From contig JADFUC010001357.1 of NCBI GenBank assembly GCA_019722365.1, positions 682,001 through 746,000 of the forward strand: DNA of 64,000 nucleotides, read 5' to 3'. Below are positions 47,780 to 59,345 of the stretch, piece by piece. Made by a program: the position numbers and the translations under genes. The number at the start of each line of letters is the position of its first letter. Position 1 is the stretch's first letter. This stretch comes from Lithospermum erythrorhizon (lineage: Eukaryota; Streptophyta; Magnoliopsida; Boraginales; Boraginaceae). The notes beneath the pieces are model-generated. The model searched no databases and was not told the origin of the DNA. It was given only the letters and a program-made list of their open reading frames with translations.

Positions 47780-48480
47780 TTAATCTCTTGATGATACAGA
47801 TAAATGCTCTCGAGGTAAGTCTCGATTTTCAATTACTTTTATTTGCATTAAATAATAATAGAATTAAAATCTCTACACTTATTAAATGTAGACAAAGATT
47901 AATCAGTGTATTTTCTAAAAATACATCAAATCATATCCTTAATCTCATGCCCATCCGTTATCAAATCATGTAATGCATTTAATTATTTAATAATAAAATT
48001 AAAACATAATGTAAAATAATAGATAAGAACCATATTTTAGAGACATATAATTCTAAATAAATATATATCATTGTCATTAAAAGTACTCAAATGAATTATA
48101 CTATTTAATTGGATAAGTATAAAATAATAAAGCAAAGCTATTTATATTAAAGTATTTTTAATGATTAATATTAAATATAAGTATTTCTACAAATACTATT
48201 TATTTAATTAACAACTTTTAATAAAATTTAATTTACAGTTATATGTTATTAAGAAATTAAATTATCAAAATAATTATGAATTTACAATTTAAATTAAATT
48301 AATTACGAATTATTAAATCTAATCAAATTAGAATTAATTAATTAATAGTCTTTATTTTAATTAAATATCATGTATCAATTAAAATAACATTTACTATTAA
48401 AAGTAGTTAAATTAAATGAATTAAACTAATTTCTAACATGAAATTAATTTAAAATAATTTTAATTGCTAGAATCTAAATG
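47780..48480. other. Extremely AT-rich block
   Basis: About 700 bp is made almost only of A and T (ATTAATTAATTAATAGTC, TAATAAAATTTAATTTAC and similar). It sits between the Copia 5' side and a GC-normal block. It may be part of the Copia LTR/leader or another insertion. No ORF or repeat unit is clear. Confidence 0.5.
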
Positions 48481-48539
48481 ACTTGATTGGACAGAATTTG
48501 GTAGAAACTTTGACTCAAAAACCCAAGGAGGAATGGGAG

Positions 48540-49160
48540 GGGAGGGCCGAATGGTTTTTGGGGAGAGGATGAAATGAGAGTGCCCAGGTTTTCATTTCAT
48601 CTTTCCTATATAAGAAGATCCCCTCTTTGGTTTCGGTCGAATAAGATTTAGAATCGTTTCGATAAATAATTATACCGTTAGCCGTTAACTAACTTGTTAC
48701 TAAGCAGTAGCGACTTAGCAAATTCTTGAAAAGCCAGCTTCCTCGTTAAACCGTCCATTGAAATAGCAATTTAATTTTGTCGTTTGTCAATTTGTATTTT
48801 ACATTATCAATGTAAAACTCTCGATTGGGTATCTAGATTGATTTCAATCAAATCGATTTAACGATCTCGATTTAATTCCGTACATGGAATATAACTTTCA
48901 GCTTGTCATTGCGTATGTGTGGCATACAGGCTCGAGATAATATTAGTCATATAATAATATAATTGGCCATTTATGATTATTATATCGATTTAGGCATGAA
49001 TCTATGTCTGGCGTAACGCGATATTATTGTAGGATTCGAATTTTAGTAATTTACTTAATTCTTATTTATTGAAGCAACAGATTTGAGTAATCTGCGTTTA
49101 ACTAAAACTATTAAATGAATTATTACAACAATTGTCGCATAGCAGCGTAATTATAAGAAA
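48540..49160 (+). promoter_or_regulatory. LTR-like block with a TATA box
   Basis: TTTCCTATATAAGAAG at about 48602-48617 is a good TATA motif. It is preceded by GC-rich GGGAGGGGAGGGCCG and followed by a plausible leader. The arrangement resembles a plant LTR promoter reading + , which would oppose the nested Copia. No partner LTR was found, so identity is uncertain. Confidence 0.3.
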
Positions 49161-49942
49161 TCAAATGCTCGATTTCAACATGTTTATATCTTTACCAGAG
49201 ATTTAGTAGCACTTATCCCGAGGCCTAAATGGAAGAGGGTAGATTTGCTCCACTTTGTGGGTCTATTCTTATTCTTTGCGCCGTGAGATTCCCGCAGTGA
49301 TTCGCCTCATGACGAAGTGACCCTCTGACATAAAAAGGTATATTAGCGAGGATCAAAACCAATGAACATTATTTAAGGGTAAAAATTACCTGCGAAACGT
49401 CTGGCGGAGTAGCGACACCAATCATCCTGAGCTCACAGTTATTTGGAGGCGTCGCTCGCGATTTTGAGTGGTCGGAGGATAGATTCACTTGACTAGAAGA
49501 CATGATGGAGTTTTTACATAAAAACCAGTGGTAAAGGGACAACTTTTGGGGGGAAATTGCCAAACTCAAAAGAGACAACTTTTGAGGGTGACTATCCAAC
49601 TCTAAAAGGGACTATCTTTTGGGTGTTGAAGACATAACTTGGGAGTAAAAACTCTAAAATGAAACGACCGCTTGATACCCCGCTAAACCCTTGAAAAAGC
49701 ACTTTCGGAGGAATGCTGCGTACAAAGCAGAAAGCCGTCGAAGGAGGGAAAAGGTAACGCCTGCGTGAACCCGGCCGGCGTAACACTCGGGGAAACCACT
49801 CGAGATTTGGGGAGCGGCCGAGAGTGCTCTCCCACTTCCAAATGATTGATGAATTTAAAATCAATTCTTGGGCGTTCTATCCGTTAAAAGTGCCTTTTGA
49901 GAGTCTTTTCGAAAGCTGACTTTATGCAAGGGTCGATGAATG

Positions 49943-50395
49943 ACCGTATGGCTGGATTATTTTATTGATGGTAGAAAGAATGATTTTCTTGGGCGTAGAG
50001 CCTCTAAGGATGGCAAAAGGCGCCGTTGGGATCGCTAGTGGGACTGAGCTTGTCGACTCCACTAACTGACTTGGTAGGTAAAATGGTATTTTCGGATTCT
50101 CATAAATCTTACGATATTACGTTCGTTAAAGGGTAATTTCGTTTGTTTCATACGTATTTATTATCGACTCTTAAATACTCGCGTCTTAAGCGATCCTTTG
50201 GGATAATACATGAAATTCGTAATTGTATTGTGACTTCAGTCTGCGTGAACCCGCGAGCGCTCACTCGCCGAGATCCGTTGTGGCGAGGCGGTATATATCG
50301 GCACTAGAATGACATATCAGCTTCGCAGCCTTTAGCATAGAAGAAAGTCGAGATATTAATACACATATTTCTAGCGAGGCGCATCTAACAAATCA
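49943..50395 (+). repeat. Right direct repeat (probable 3' LTR) of the Gypsy element
   Basis: Its partner is 34013-34450. It contains GATTATTTTATTGATGGTAG, CTTGGTAGGTAAAATGG, CTCTTAAATACTCGCGTCTT and CATAGAAGAAAGTCGAGATA. Beyond about 50395 the sequence drops abruptly to AT-rich DNA, consistent with an element end. Confidence 0.65.
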
Positions 50396-52338
50396 ACCAT
50401 CCTCAGAAAATCTATCACATCACTCTATAGCAACAAAACACTTGCATGCCATCATTAAATCACAAGTTAATAAGAAAACAAAATAATTTTATTTATTCAT
50501 ATTTCTTAAAATTCAACATAAAAAAATCAACTAAATTGATATTGACGCACTCGTAGAGGTTCACCGTTGAATCGCTAGTTGTAAGTAGGCTAAGCCGCCA
50601 CGACATTTCCGTACCATTCTTGTCGCTTTTATCGTGGCTTTTCTTGTAGGCCCATCTTCATTCGCTAGGGATGTGTCGATGTCACATGGGGCCAATTGTC
50701 ACGTCGACGCAATTAATATTGTTATCGAATGGGGTATGAGTCAATTGCTAGATAATTCAATCAAAGTCAACATTTTATTAAGTCAGTCGGACAAGTATTG
50801 AGTAGGATATTTTGAGCGATTATCGAATTACATCTTAAATTTTAATATGTGTAAAAAATAATATTCTCTCCATCATAAATTGTATATTCCATTTTTCCAA
50901 AATGAAAAATCTTATTATTGATTCTATTTTTACCAAATATAGTAAAAAAAAGTTGAGGAAAAATAAGTTTTCTAAAATAAGATTTAATTTTTTCTAAAGC
51001 GTACAAATTAGGATGAAGGGGAATACAACCAAGTCGAATTTTAACGATACTCGGATATGCTTTAGCAAATAGGCGGACTATCCTTTCGTTTAGGTGTATC
51101 GAACACTCATTTCTATGCAATCAAGTTCCGACTTAATAATTAATTCGAGCAAATGTCGAGTTGAGCAGTAATCAGGAGTTGGGTGAATCGGTGACAATGT
51201 TGGTGCAATTGTCATGTGGGTCCAATTGTCACGTGGCCTCTGCCACGTTGGATTTGGTCCAATTAAGAAACGACCATGATATGAAATCTGGGTATAATCT
51301 TTTACTAACCAATGATTGCTCTTTTCCCACGTGGGAATTCTGACCCCGCCACCCTATTGCGTCACCTGATCACCTCTTTGTTTTAGAATATTTAAACAAT
51401 TTATTTGCCCATAGAATCTGATTTTATTGATAAAGTAATCAATAAAATAATGATAAAGTTAAACACCTACAAACCATTATTCTTATCCTAATTATGTATG
51501 GCATTATAGCTTTTTTGTTTGTTTCTCAATAATATCCAACAATATATACTTAGCTTGGTTTTTATTTAATGGTTGGTGAATGTGGTGATTGCCAAAATAG
51601 CACATTAAATGTTATACAATTGTGGTTTAGTCTTGAATGACAAGAATTTTATATTTTAATTACGATAACAAAAGAATTATAATTAATTAAAATTATCTAC
51701 AAAACATATTTTACACTACTATTTTAAAAAATACTCATCAAAATATGATAATGAAATAGCATTAATACGATCATCTTTCCTTTTTTATATCAAAATAAGA
51801 GTATAAAAGCTACTTCCTTTTTCACAACAAATTCAAAATCATTAACTAACTCACCTAACACCTACATAACATTTTTTTTGAATATTACAGTATTTATTTA
51901 ATTTTTTTTTCTTTTAGTGTAACTAGTCAATTGAAATGTTTTAATTAAATCAATATGGAGCTGTTTATCCTAGAAAAAAGAAGATACTTCCAAATATAGT
52001 TAGTTGGTGGAGCCTTTACCTAATAAAGAAATCTCAAGCACAAACAATTGGGGTTAGAAAGAAAGTCACAAGTGCCATAGTGGTGATAAGTATAATTATT
52101 TGGCCATTAAAAGCAAGATATATTATGTTGATGGATTCATAACTCGCACAATTACTTCCTTCCTTACTAGTTTCCCTGTGCCTTTCCCCCATTTTCTTGA
52201 ACTTTTTCAACCCTTCACTTTCCTACTTTCATCTTCTTATTAGCTTCATGGTTGGGTATTGGTAACATAATATAGATTATTGATATCATTTCTTCTTTTA
52301 AAGAAAATCTCAATTATTGTATAACACAAGAACTAGAA
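50396..52338. other. Gene-free region between the Gypsy element and the TIGR01589-type gene
   Basis: 50540-50760 and 51120-51350 are CG-rich islands sharing CAATTGTCACGT phrases (CACATGGGGCCAATTGTCACGTCG near 50680, CATGTGGGTCCAATTGTCACGTGG near 51213). The rest is AT-rich. TTCTCTCCATCATAAATTG at about 50862 resembles a MITE end. From 51950 to 52338 is the likely promoter and leader of the following gene. A 92-codon minus ORF at 50842-51120 has no recognised domain. Confidence 0.45.
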
Positions 52339-52995
52339 ATGGGTGATTCTTCATCTTCTCAATACATCCATTTGGTAAGCACATGTTGACTTATGTTATT
52401 ATATATATGTATGCTTATTACTCCTTTGCAATTAATTCTTTTATTTAACAAACATGTCTTCAAATATATTAGGTGCAACATCTGATTGAAGAGTGCATGA
52501 TTTTCAACTTGAGCAAAGAGGAGTGTATGGAAGCTCTATCCAAACATGCAAACATTCAACCAGTCATCACCTCTACAGGTTCATTATAGAATTGTTTTTG
52601 AAATTTTCAATTCAGCTTCACAACAAATTTGCATATAAATTGAAGCTTTGAGTTCCATATAGATGTATACCTAAAGCCCCTTTTAGCATTTTTAACTATA
52701 GATGTATACATTTATTTTTTAGAATAAATAAATTAAAGGGTTGGTTATTTAATAGTTCAATATTTTTTATGTTAATATATCTTGGTGGTGCATGTGATTG
52801 TATATTGGTGCAGTTTGGAAGGAGCTAGAGAAGGAGAACAAGGAGTTCTTTGAGGCTTATTATTCAAAGAAGAAGGAGAAAGAATCTTCTTGTGAAAATG
52901 AAGAGAAGACAAGGCAAAGAATAATAATCCAAGAGATGCTTTCTTTGGATTCTTCGGCAAAAGTTCCAAACAACAACATCAACAACAGCGACTAG
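52339..52995 (+). CDS. Small plant-specific protein of the TIGR01589 (A_thal_3526) type
   Basis: There are three exons: 52339-52374, 52473-52578 and 52814-52995. All borders are GT/AG, phases join, and the CDS is 324 nt (107 aa). The start ATG gives MGDSSSSQYIHL. The conserved core follows: VQHLIEECMIFNLSKEECME, ALSKHANIQPVITSTVWKEL and EKENKEFFEAYY. I match this to the uncharacterised plant domain TIGR01589 (pattern: LIE-C-...-K-E-...-L...A.I.P..T..VW..LE.EN..FF..YY). The tail is charged, then Ser/Asn-rich (KVPNNNINNSD). It probably forms a short helical domain, and function is unknown. No signal peptide or membrane segment is present. An ORF on the opposite strand over exon 3 is a shadow. 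Confidence 0.85.
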
Positions 52996-53118
52996 CTTCT
53001 ATCTATAGATCTTTAGGCTTATAAGTTGAGGTCCCATTCATATTAGATAGTGACCACTATTTCACATCACAGGCATGATTTATTATGAATATATATATAG
53101 GGCATTACTATTATGAGA

Positions 53119-53132
53119 CCCCCCCCCCCCCC
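53119..53132. repeat. Homopolymer C14
   Basis: Fourteen Cs follow TTATGAGA and precede TCCCC. The length is likely to vary between reads. Confidence 0.9.
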
Positions 53133-53342
53133 TCCCCTAATGATATTACCCTGTTTGAATAAAGAAGTTTGAATTGATGTGTAGAACTATGAAAAAGCAA
53201 GAATGGTTGGCTTATAATAAGCCCATTTATTTATGATGATAATGTATTAATGTTTTAATGTATATTATTAGTTCATTTGATTTGGGTATATTTATAGATA
53301 AAATCTTACTTTAATTGGCTTCTAGAACGTGGGACATACACT

Positions 53343-53516
53343 ATGAAAATTGAATGAATGGTAGAATCATGTAAAAATAATACTTTCCAAAATGTATTAT
53401 CAAGTCTGTTAAATATAAGTTTCTAGTGATATGAAAATTGAATGAATGATAGAATCGAATAGAAATAATACTTTCCAAAATGTATTATCAAGTATGTTAG
53501 ATATAAGTTTCTAGTG
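53343..53516. repeat. Tandem duplication, two copies of 86-88 bp
   Basis: Unit 1 (53343-53430) and unit 2 (53431-53516) share ATGAAAATTGAATGAATG, AATACTTTCCAAAATGTATT and ATATAAGTTTCTAGTG. Over 90% of positions match by eye, so the event is fairly recent. Confidence 0.9.
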
Positions 53517-54223
53517 AAAGGGCGTGGAAAAGCATATTCGACCATTTTGGTCCTGTTTTTGTCTACCATCTTTTCTCGTGAGCCCATTTTATGCCAGTTA
53601 TAATAAATTGCAAATCATATTTTGTGAACTATCACATGTAGGTTTGATATATGTTATTATAAGTCGGTACATGCAATGAATGTATTCACACATATAGTAT
53701 GGGATCCAATTATCAATTTGATCATAGTAAATTGATTGAATTGTATATTTATATTTGATAGTAACATTGTTTTAATGTAGCCCCTAAATGCCTATAATTT
53801 CGTAAAAATAGCTGCACGCACGATAATATCAAATTGATGGAGACCTTAAACAAATAAACAATAGTAAAACACGATCGATGTCCAGTTTTGATGGACCTAA
53901 AAGTGTAAAAATAAAGAAATGAAATCCAACATAGTTGGTTATTTCTACTTTCATTGTATTCAGCTTCACATACATGAGTTAACTGATGAAATGAATTCAG
54001 ATAATTAAGGACAAGTTATGAATTGATCTGAAATTTAAAAAATTAAAATTTAATTTTTGGTAGTAATTTTAGATTACGTTTGGTCTTTATTAAGATATAA
54101 GTTAACGACTAATAACAAAATAAAAGGCCGAAAATATAACTAAGCCAAACAGTCATCTTTAATTTTTAAAACTACGATCGAGTTTCAAATTTATCCCCAT
54201 TTATGTGGAAATATTTAATCAAT

Positions 54224-54388
54224 GAACTCCCATACACTATTACGTACACCAAATAGGCTGAGTTTTTCTAGGTGGTTTACTCATTGAGGACAGTTGTTTC
54301 AACTCTAATTCAGCTCCACACACTGTTACGTGCACCAAAGAGGCTGAGTTTCCTTGGAGCCTTACTGCTTGAGGTAGACAACTCAACA
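54224..54388. repeat. Diverged direct duplication, about 80-bp units
   Basis: Unit 1 54224-54303 (CACTATTACGTACACCAAAT, AGGCTGAGTTTTTCTAGG) and unit 2 54310-54388 (CACTGTTACGTGCACCAAAG, AGGCTGAGTTTCCTTGG) align over their length at about 70-75% identity. Confidence 0.8.
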
Positions 54389-55010
54389 CAAATTGATGCT
54401 AACACATTCATACACATACAAATACACATACATACATGGATGGTTGACTTAGCTACTAGATATAGCATGCTTGACACGTGTATGCACGTGGCGTTGTTTC
54501 AATTGCTCACCAATCTTGTGTTTTATTCTAGAGGTAATTGTACAAATATTAATCCTTAAAATTCAACGAAAGTTAAAATTTAGTTTCATGTATTATTATA
54601 TCGATACACATTTGTTTAATTATTGTAATTGCATAAAAGTTACATGTATGATCTTTGAAATTATATACTCATGCCGTTGGGTAGTTCTTCATACCCATTT
54701 GTTTAATTATATACTCTGTATCGTAGGAAGTAAATTTTGAAATATATCTCTAATGATTAGTATCTTGATATTTGAATATTAATTAAATGTGCATCAATAT
54801 AAATTTCGAAGATTAAGTTTCAACTTTTATCAAACTTCAGACACTATTTGTGTAATTATTTATTTATTTACTTTATCTATATCGTGATTCGTGGTTGGTA
54901 CTTGATCTATGGTTCATTTTCAAGCTAATAACAGTGTGTAAATTATTGCACTTTGTCATCCCATCCCAATTAATTGGAGTGAAAAAACCATATGATTGAA
55001 AGTGTGTCAC

Positions 55011-55018
55011 ACAATACT
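55011..55018 (+). repeat. 8-bp target site duplication, left
   Basis: ACAATACT immediately precedes the left TIR (CAGAGCCGATCC). It is identical to 62213-62220. Confidence 0.85.
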
Positions 55019-55429
55019 CAGAGCCGATCCTGACATTTTTGGGGCCCAGAGCGAAAATGAAAAAATGGTCCTCTAAAATACTTTAGAATGAATTGAAATT
55101 TTGTTATCGAAAACAATAGAAAAAATAATGTTTAAAACTTGAAAATGACGAAAAAAATGTGAAAATCCGCCAATCATATTGATGAAGATGAAAAAATATT
55201 CAATATCTGAAAAATATCTGTCATAGTGATAATAAATAAGTTTTTTTTTGAAATACACTTAAACTTAAATGTTCGATAATCACAATAACTTATTATCATT
55301 GTATATCTAATGGTACACTTAAATACTTTTACATATTAATATAAAATCATCAGATATGGTACTTTTTTTTAAACATTACATAATTTTTAAAGCTATGAGT
55401 AATAATAAGTATTTATAAATTATTCTTAG

Positions 55430-56800
55430 AAATACGACGAAGGCGTAGATAAAGATGCCGAAGCGAGTGTTGTCGGTGGAGCGGGATGGAGTCGAGAACC
55501 ACCGACGACTTTTATCGTCTCTAAATACCGACTCCGTTAGAGGCTTCAGCTTCGGCCGCGTATTTTAGAACTTCGGCCAGATGCCGAGGCATGACTGCCC
55601 GGCTAGATACCTACGTAGCCAGGCCATTCCAGACTCCTCGACCGACACGAAACCGTCTCCCAACCCGGAATCTCAATAAACCCAGCTATGAGCCGTCTCC
55701 CATCCCCAACCAGAGCCAGCATTTCCCAGCATCGACCGACTTCGCGGCCGACTCGCTACATGTAAATAATGAGCTCCCGTATGCCATGCAGGCGAAATCG
55801 ACTCACGCGTAGCGACTCGAACCGTCTATTGCAAACTCGTATATACCGACTCGGGACCGACTCGAATTCGAACCCGATGCAATTCAAACTCAGATACCAG
55901 GGCCAGTCACCGTCAGCAGCGTTGCGCAATTTTATAAAGAAGCGGGTTCTTTCGCGATAACGTCGTGGCTTAATTTCTATTTCTACAAAAACCCATCCAA
56001 ATGATAAAAATAAATATCGAAATTGATTAAATCCGACTTCGTACAAACAAATATAAAAACATCAAAGATTCAAATATAAAAATATAACAATTTCATAGAA
56101 CAAATACATATTAACTTGTCGTATTAGTATATAAACATCAAACATTAATTCATATAAACATCAGCATTAATTCATATAAACATAAAGCGATTAATTTATA
56201 TAAGCAATCGAAGCGATTGACTAAAATTAAAATAAAAAACCAAATTACCTATTTCAAAACTTGAATATGGTATTTCCTACCAACCAAAAGTAACAAATAT
56301 AAGTACAAATATATTAACAAATATATAAAAATGACATACGAGAAATAAAAAATTGATTGATTAATGTCATTACCTCTTTAAAGTGACCTACAAAATAAAA
56401 TAAATTTAATGTTAGTAGGCAAATAAAATTATGGAAATAAAATTAATAACATAAAAAAGATGATATTATGTGGTGGGTTTGGGGAAAAAAATGGTTGGAA
56501 TGATGATAATGTGAGATATATATAGAGAATGAAGATGCAGGAATAAATGCCAATCCACGAGTCTAATCCGTCTCCGTTTGAAAGTTCTTTTTGAATTTCA
56601 CTCAATTTTGTAGGAGGGAGGCGGAAAAATGAAGTTGAAACCACGTCTCCGTCCATGCTCCGTGCGGAAAAGAGATGTGCGGACATTTATTCCCGAGCCA
56701 GGTCTCAAATGCGTACTGTCAGGCTATGGGTGAGCTGTGAGAAAAAAAGATCACGGTTCTGAGCCAGACTCCCCATTAAACCACCCAATGTGAAGAAACT
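55430..56800. repeat. GC-rich block with repeated 'CCGTCTCC'/'GGATGGAG' motifs (left cluster)
   Basis: The motifs GAGCGGGATGGAGTCGAG (55480), ACCGTCTCCCAACC (55650), GCCGTCTCCCATCC (55690), CCGTCTCCGTTTG (56568) and CACGTCTCCGTCC (56642) recur in both orientations. Such short subterminal repeats are typical of CACTA-type ends. The block contains only short unrelated ORFs. Confidence 0.45.
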
Positions 56801-56989
56801 GATAGATCACAATATCGCGGTTTTTTGAGCAATACCAATAAGCATTAAATAAAATACACCTGCGCTCATTGTGCATTTGATATGAAGTTTAATCTGAAGT
56901 TGCAAATTACTATGAAAAACTTATGCTTTAAAATATTTATTATTCTTGTCGTCGTCAGAGGTCGTCTTCTACGTCATCGTCATGAACGC

Positions 56990-58260
56990 GTTCGGGATAG
57001 TCGACCTAAGTAATCGAACCATCTCCCGATCGGAATATTGACGCCATAGAACACGTCGGGATCCGACCAGCAGCGTCGCAAATAGCGACTCAAAGTAGTC
57101 GTTCATACGGTGCACGTATGGATAAGTGCGACCGCCGCCAAATACCGTTTTTGCATTCTAAAGGATGTCCACCGGCAGAATGGGCGGTGGCGGCAATCCC
57201 GGCTTTCAACGATGTTTAGACGCCTGCTTGAGTCGAAATGCTTGAGTATTTTTCCATACAATACAGACAGGTAACCTCCCGTGTGTGCTCGACGGATAAC
57301 ATTCATTATGCGGGAAAATGGCTAATGGAGTCGCGTCAAGCAACCCTACGTATTGAAATTTTGTTCGTTCGATGCATCGAGGTCTCGATACCCGTACTCC
57401 TTGACTCCTTCCAGCACTCATCGATCAAAGGTCGGAGGAAAACATCGATATCTCTCAGGATTTTTTGGCCACAGGCATAATTAGCGATAAGAACATATAT
57501 GGTTCACCGTACCACCAATCACGGTGGTAAATTATATACCTGATTATCCTTGGCCATGAGAGAATATTGGCCTTGAGCTTGCCAAGCGGACTAAAACCAT
57601 CGAGAACCTGACCCGATGCGAACATTTCTCGGCTCTGGCTGAAATCTTTAGATGGTTGCGTCGAGGTGCTTCCGCGCGACGCAATCCTCGGGTGGTCATC
57701 CGGCCGGGCTACGTTTTGTGATCGGCGGTGCCATGTCGTATCTTTGGTGTTTTCCTCGACATATATGTCGTTGAAGCCTTGGACTGGTAGTAAGTATACC
57801 CAGCGCACTTTTCGCCTTGATGCGGCTTCGTTGTTAAAATCATACGGGCTCGTATCTCCCATGAAGCAGCACAAGTCCCAACATTTTTGTTTCTTTGTAA
57901 AGCAACATGCAATTATTGACCTGGCATGTATTTTACATTTGGGCAAGAGCAGAGGAGACTTCCAGCAATCTTTTTTACCTCGTAAAAATCATCGGTATGT
58001 TACCCACGTTATTCGTGCAATGACGATTATGAAACCAGCTGTTGGAAACATTCTGCGACATTTGCGATTCGGACTTAATTTGGCTTGATTCTTGTGTGGA
58101 CAACTTTGAGGTCGGTGCAAACACGTCCATGGTGGTTCTGACTGACAGTCGTAGTATCTTTTCTTCACATTTTGATTAATTCTCCGACCCAGAGGTAGAA
58201 GCGTCACTGAAATTAAGCGATCGTGCCGCCGGTACGTGGTTCCGTCATCTTAGACCATAT
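56990..58260 (-). pseudogene. Degenerate CACTA (En/Spm) TNP2-like transposase
   Basis: On the minus strand, a frame of 163 codons (57455-57946) reads DTTWHRRSQN, then the TNP2 hallmark region DGFSPLGKLK with SWPRIIRYIIY and EPYMFLSLIMP. Further along (lower coordinates) come VKEYGYRDLDASNEQNFNT, HTGGYLSVLYGK and RDCRHRPFCRWTSFRMQK, which correspond to the ETYDAS..QNF and FDCHRRFLP..HPFR parts of TNP2. Stops and frame changes interrupt it, so it is not functional. CACTA termini were not found nearby. Confidence 0.75.
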
Positions 58261-58869
58261 GCATATCGGTTATCAAGAGCAGATGGATTCTACGTAACCA
58301 CTTGTCGCCAAAACAAACGATACCGGTGAATACATCGAGGAACAAAGTGCCATGATAGACCCGTGGAATATCCTCGAGCAAACCGTTACTAATCAAATAT
58401 GCTTCAGCTTCACTTTCTTCCAGCCACATTTCTATTTTGGCCGCCTCCGACAGGACATCTTATCTGTGATATCGTGTAAAAGAATAATTTTTTATGACAT
58501 CCATAAATTCAATACACCGCTCCATATATATTCATACGTCAAACACTTTATTATCTACCCGATAACGATTAATATACATCGAAACGATCTTGAGCCATTG
58601 TAAATAAATGTATTGAAATTAAATTGATTTACTAAATATTGAAATAATTAGTGGAATGGCATGCCGCAACACAACGACTTAGGTTATAATTAGTGATTCG
58701 TAGAATATCGCTACTTGATTGTGGATTATATTCAATTTGATTTGTGCGTGATAATGGTGTTTGATTGGGTGGTTTTGGAGGAGATGCGTTTTTAGGAGGT
58801 TGTGGGGTGTTTTGATTGTATTTTGTGTGTATAAGTGTTCCGATCTGTTCTATTTTTAAAGTTATTGAA

Positions 58870-59345
58870 ACGACTCTTGGCGGTGCGGAAGCGGGATGGA
58901 GTCGGGTATTTAAATAATGGTCGGAAATAGTATAACAACTGAGAGAGCGGGATGAAGCGGTTTTCGCGACCTGAAATGGAGAGCGGGATAGGCGGGATGG
59001 AAGCGAGGTTTTTAAATATAATTTAAATAGTATACTAATAAAAATGGAGACGGGATGGAGGCGGGTATTTAAAGAATATTCAAATATGTATTCTGAAAAA
59101 TAGGGATGGAGATAGTGTTTTCATAATTCAAATGGAGACGGGATGGAGCGAGGTTTTTGATAATACAAAGAGGCGAATGAGCGAGGCCCGTCACGTCAGA
59201 TCCGCAAAAATGGAGAGCGGTTCGGGAGGCAGACTAATATGGAAGCGAGGGTAGAGGGTACGTCTCCGGACCGTCATTAGTCAGAGACAGGATGAGCAGA
59301 TTCAAGTGGAGCGAGGAAAGAGGCAGGTCGCATGCCAGTCATCTC
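58870..59345 (+). repeat. Cluster of 'GAGACGGGATGGAG' motifs
   Basis: Variants occur at about 58887 (GAAGCGGGATGGAGTCGGG), 58945, 58982 (GGCGGGATGGAAGCGAGG), 59045 (GAGACGGGATGGAGGCGGG), 59103 and 59141 (GAGACGGGATGGAGCGAGG). Each is often followed by TATTTAAA or TTTTTAAA. Reverse-complement forms lie at 59830-59960 (CCGTCTC). This looks like a subterminal repeat array of a DNA transposon. Confidence 0.6.

Larger units (their letters stand above)
34013..50395 (+). mobile_element. Large decayed Ty3/Gypsy retrotransposon (Tat/Ogre-like), interrupted by a nested Copia element
   Basis: Direct repeats at about 34013-34450 and 49943-50395 bracket some 15.5 kb. Between them on the + strand are relics in the order gag, protease, RT, RNase H, integrase (about 34450-39800). 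A long non-pol stretch (39.8-42.6 kb) follows, with antisense ORFs, then a Copia in reverse orientation, then more 3' sequence. The great length, the gag-pro-RT-RH-INT order and a long 3' non-pol part with antisense reading frames suit the Tat/Ogre group. The outer borders are approximate and I could not confirm a target duplication. Many stops and small deletions make it defective. Confidence 0.75.
52996..55018. other. 3' flank of the small gene, then gene-free AT-rich DNA with short tandem duplications
   Basis: It includes the 3' UTR (to about 53200), a C14 run at 53119-53132, an 88-bp tandem duplication (53343-53516) and an 86-bp spaced duplication (54224-54388). Two overlapping + ORFs at 54272-54740 cover the second duplication and have no recognisable content. 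Confidence 0.5.

Noticed and set aside
57666..58088. 140-codon + ORF
   Set aside because: It is antisense to the TNP2-like transposase relic, which has clear family motifs.
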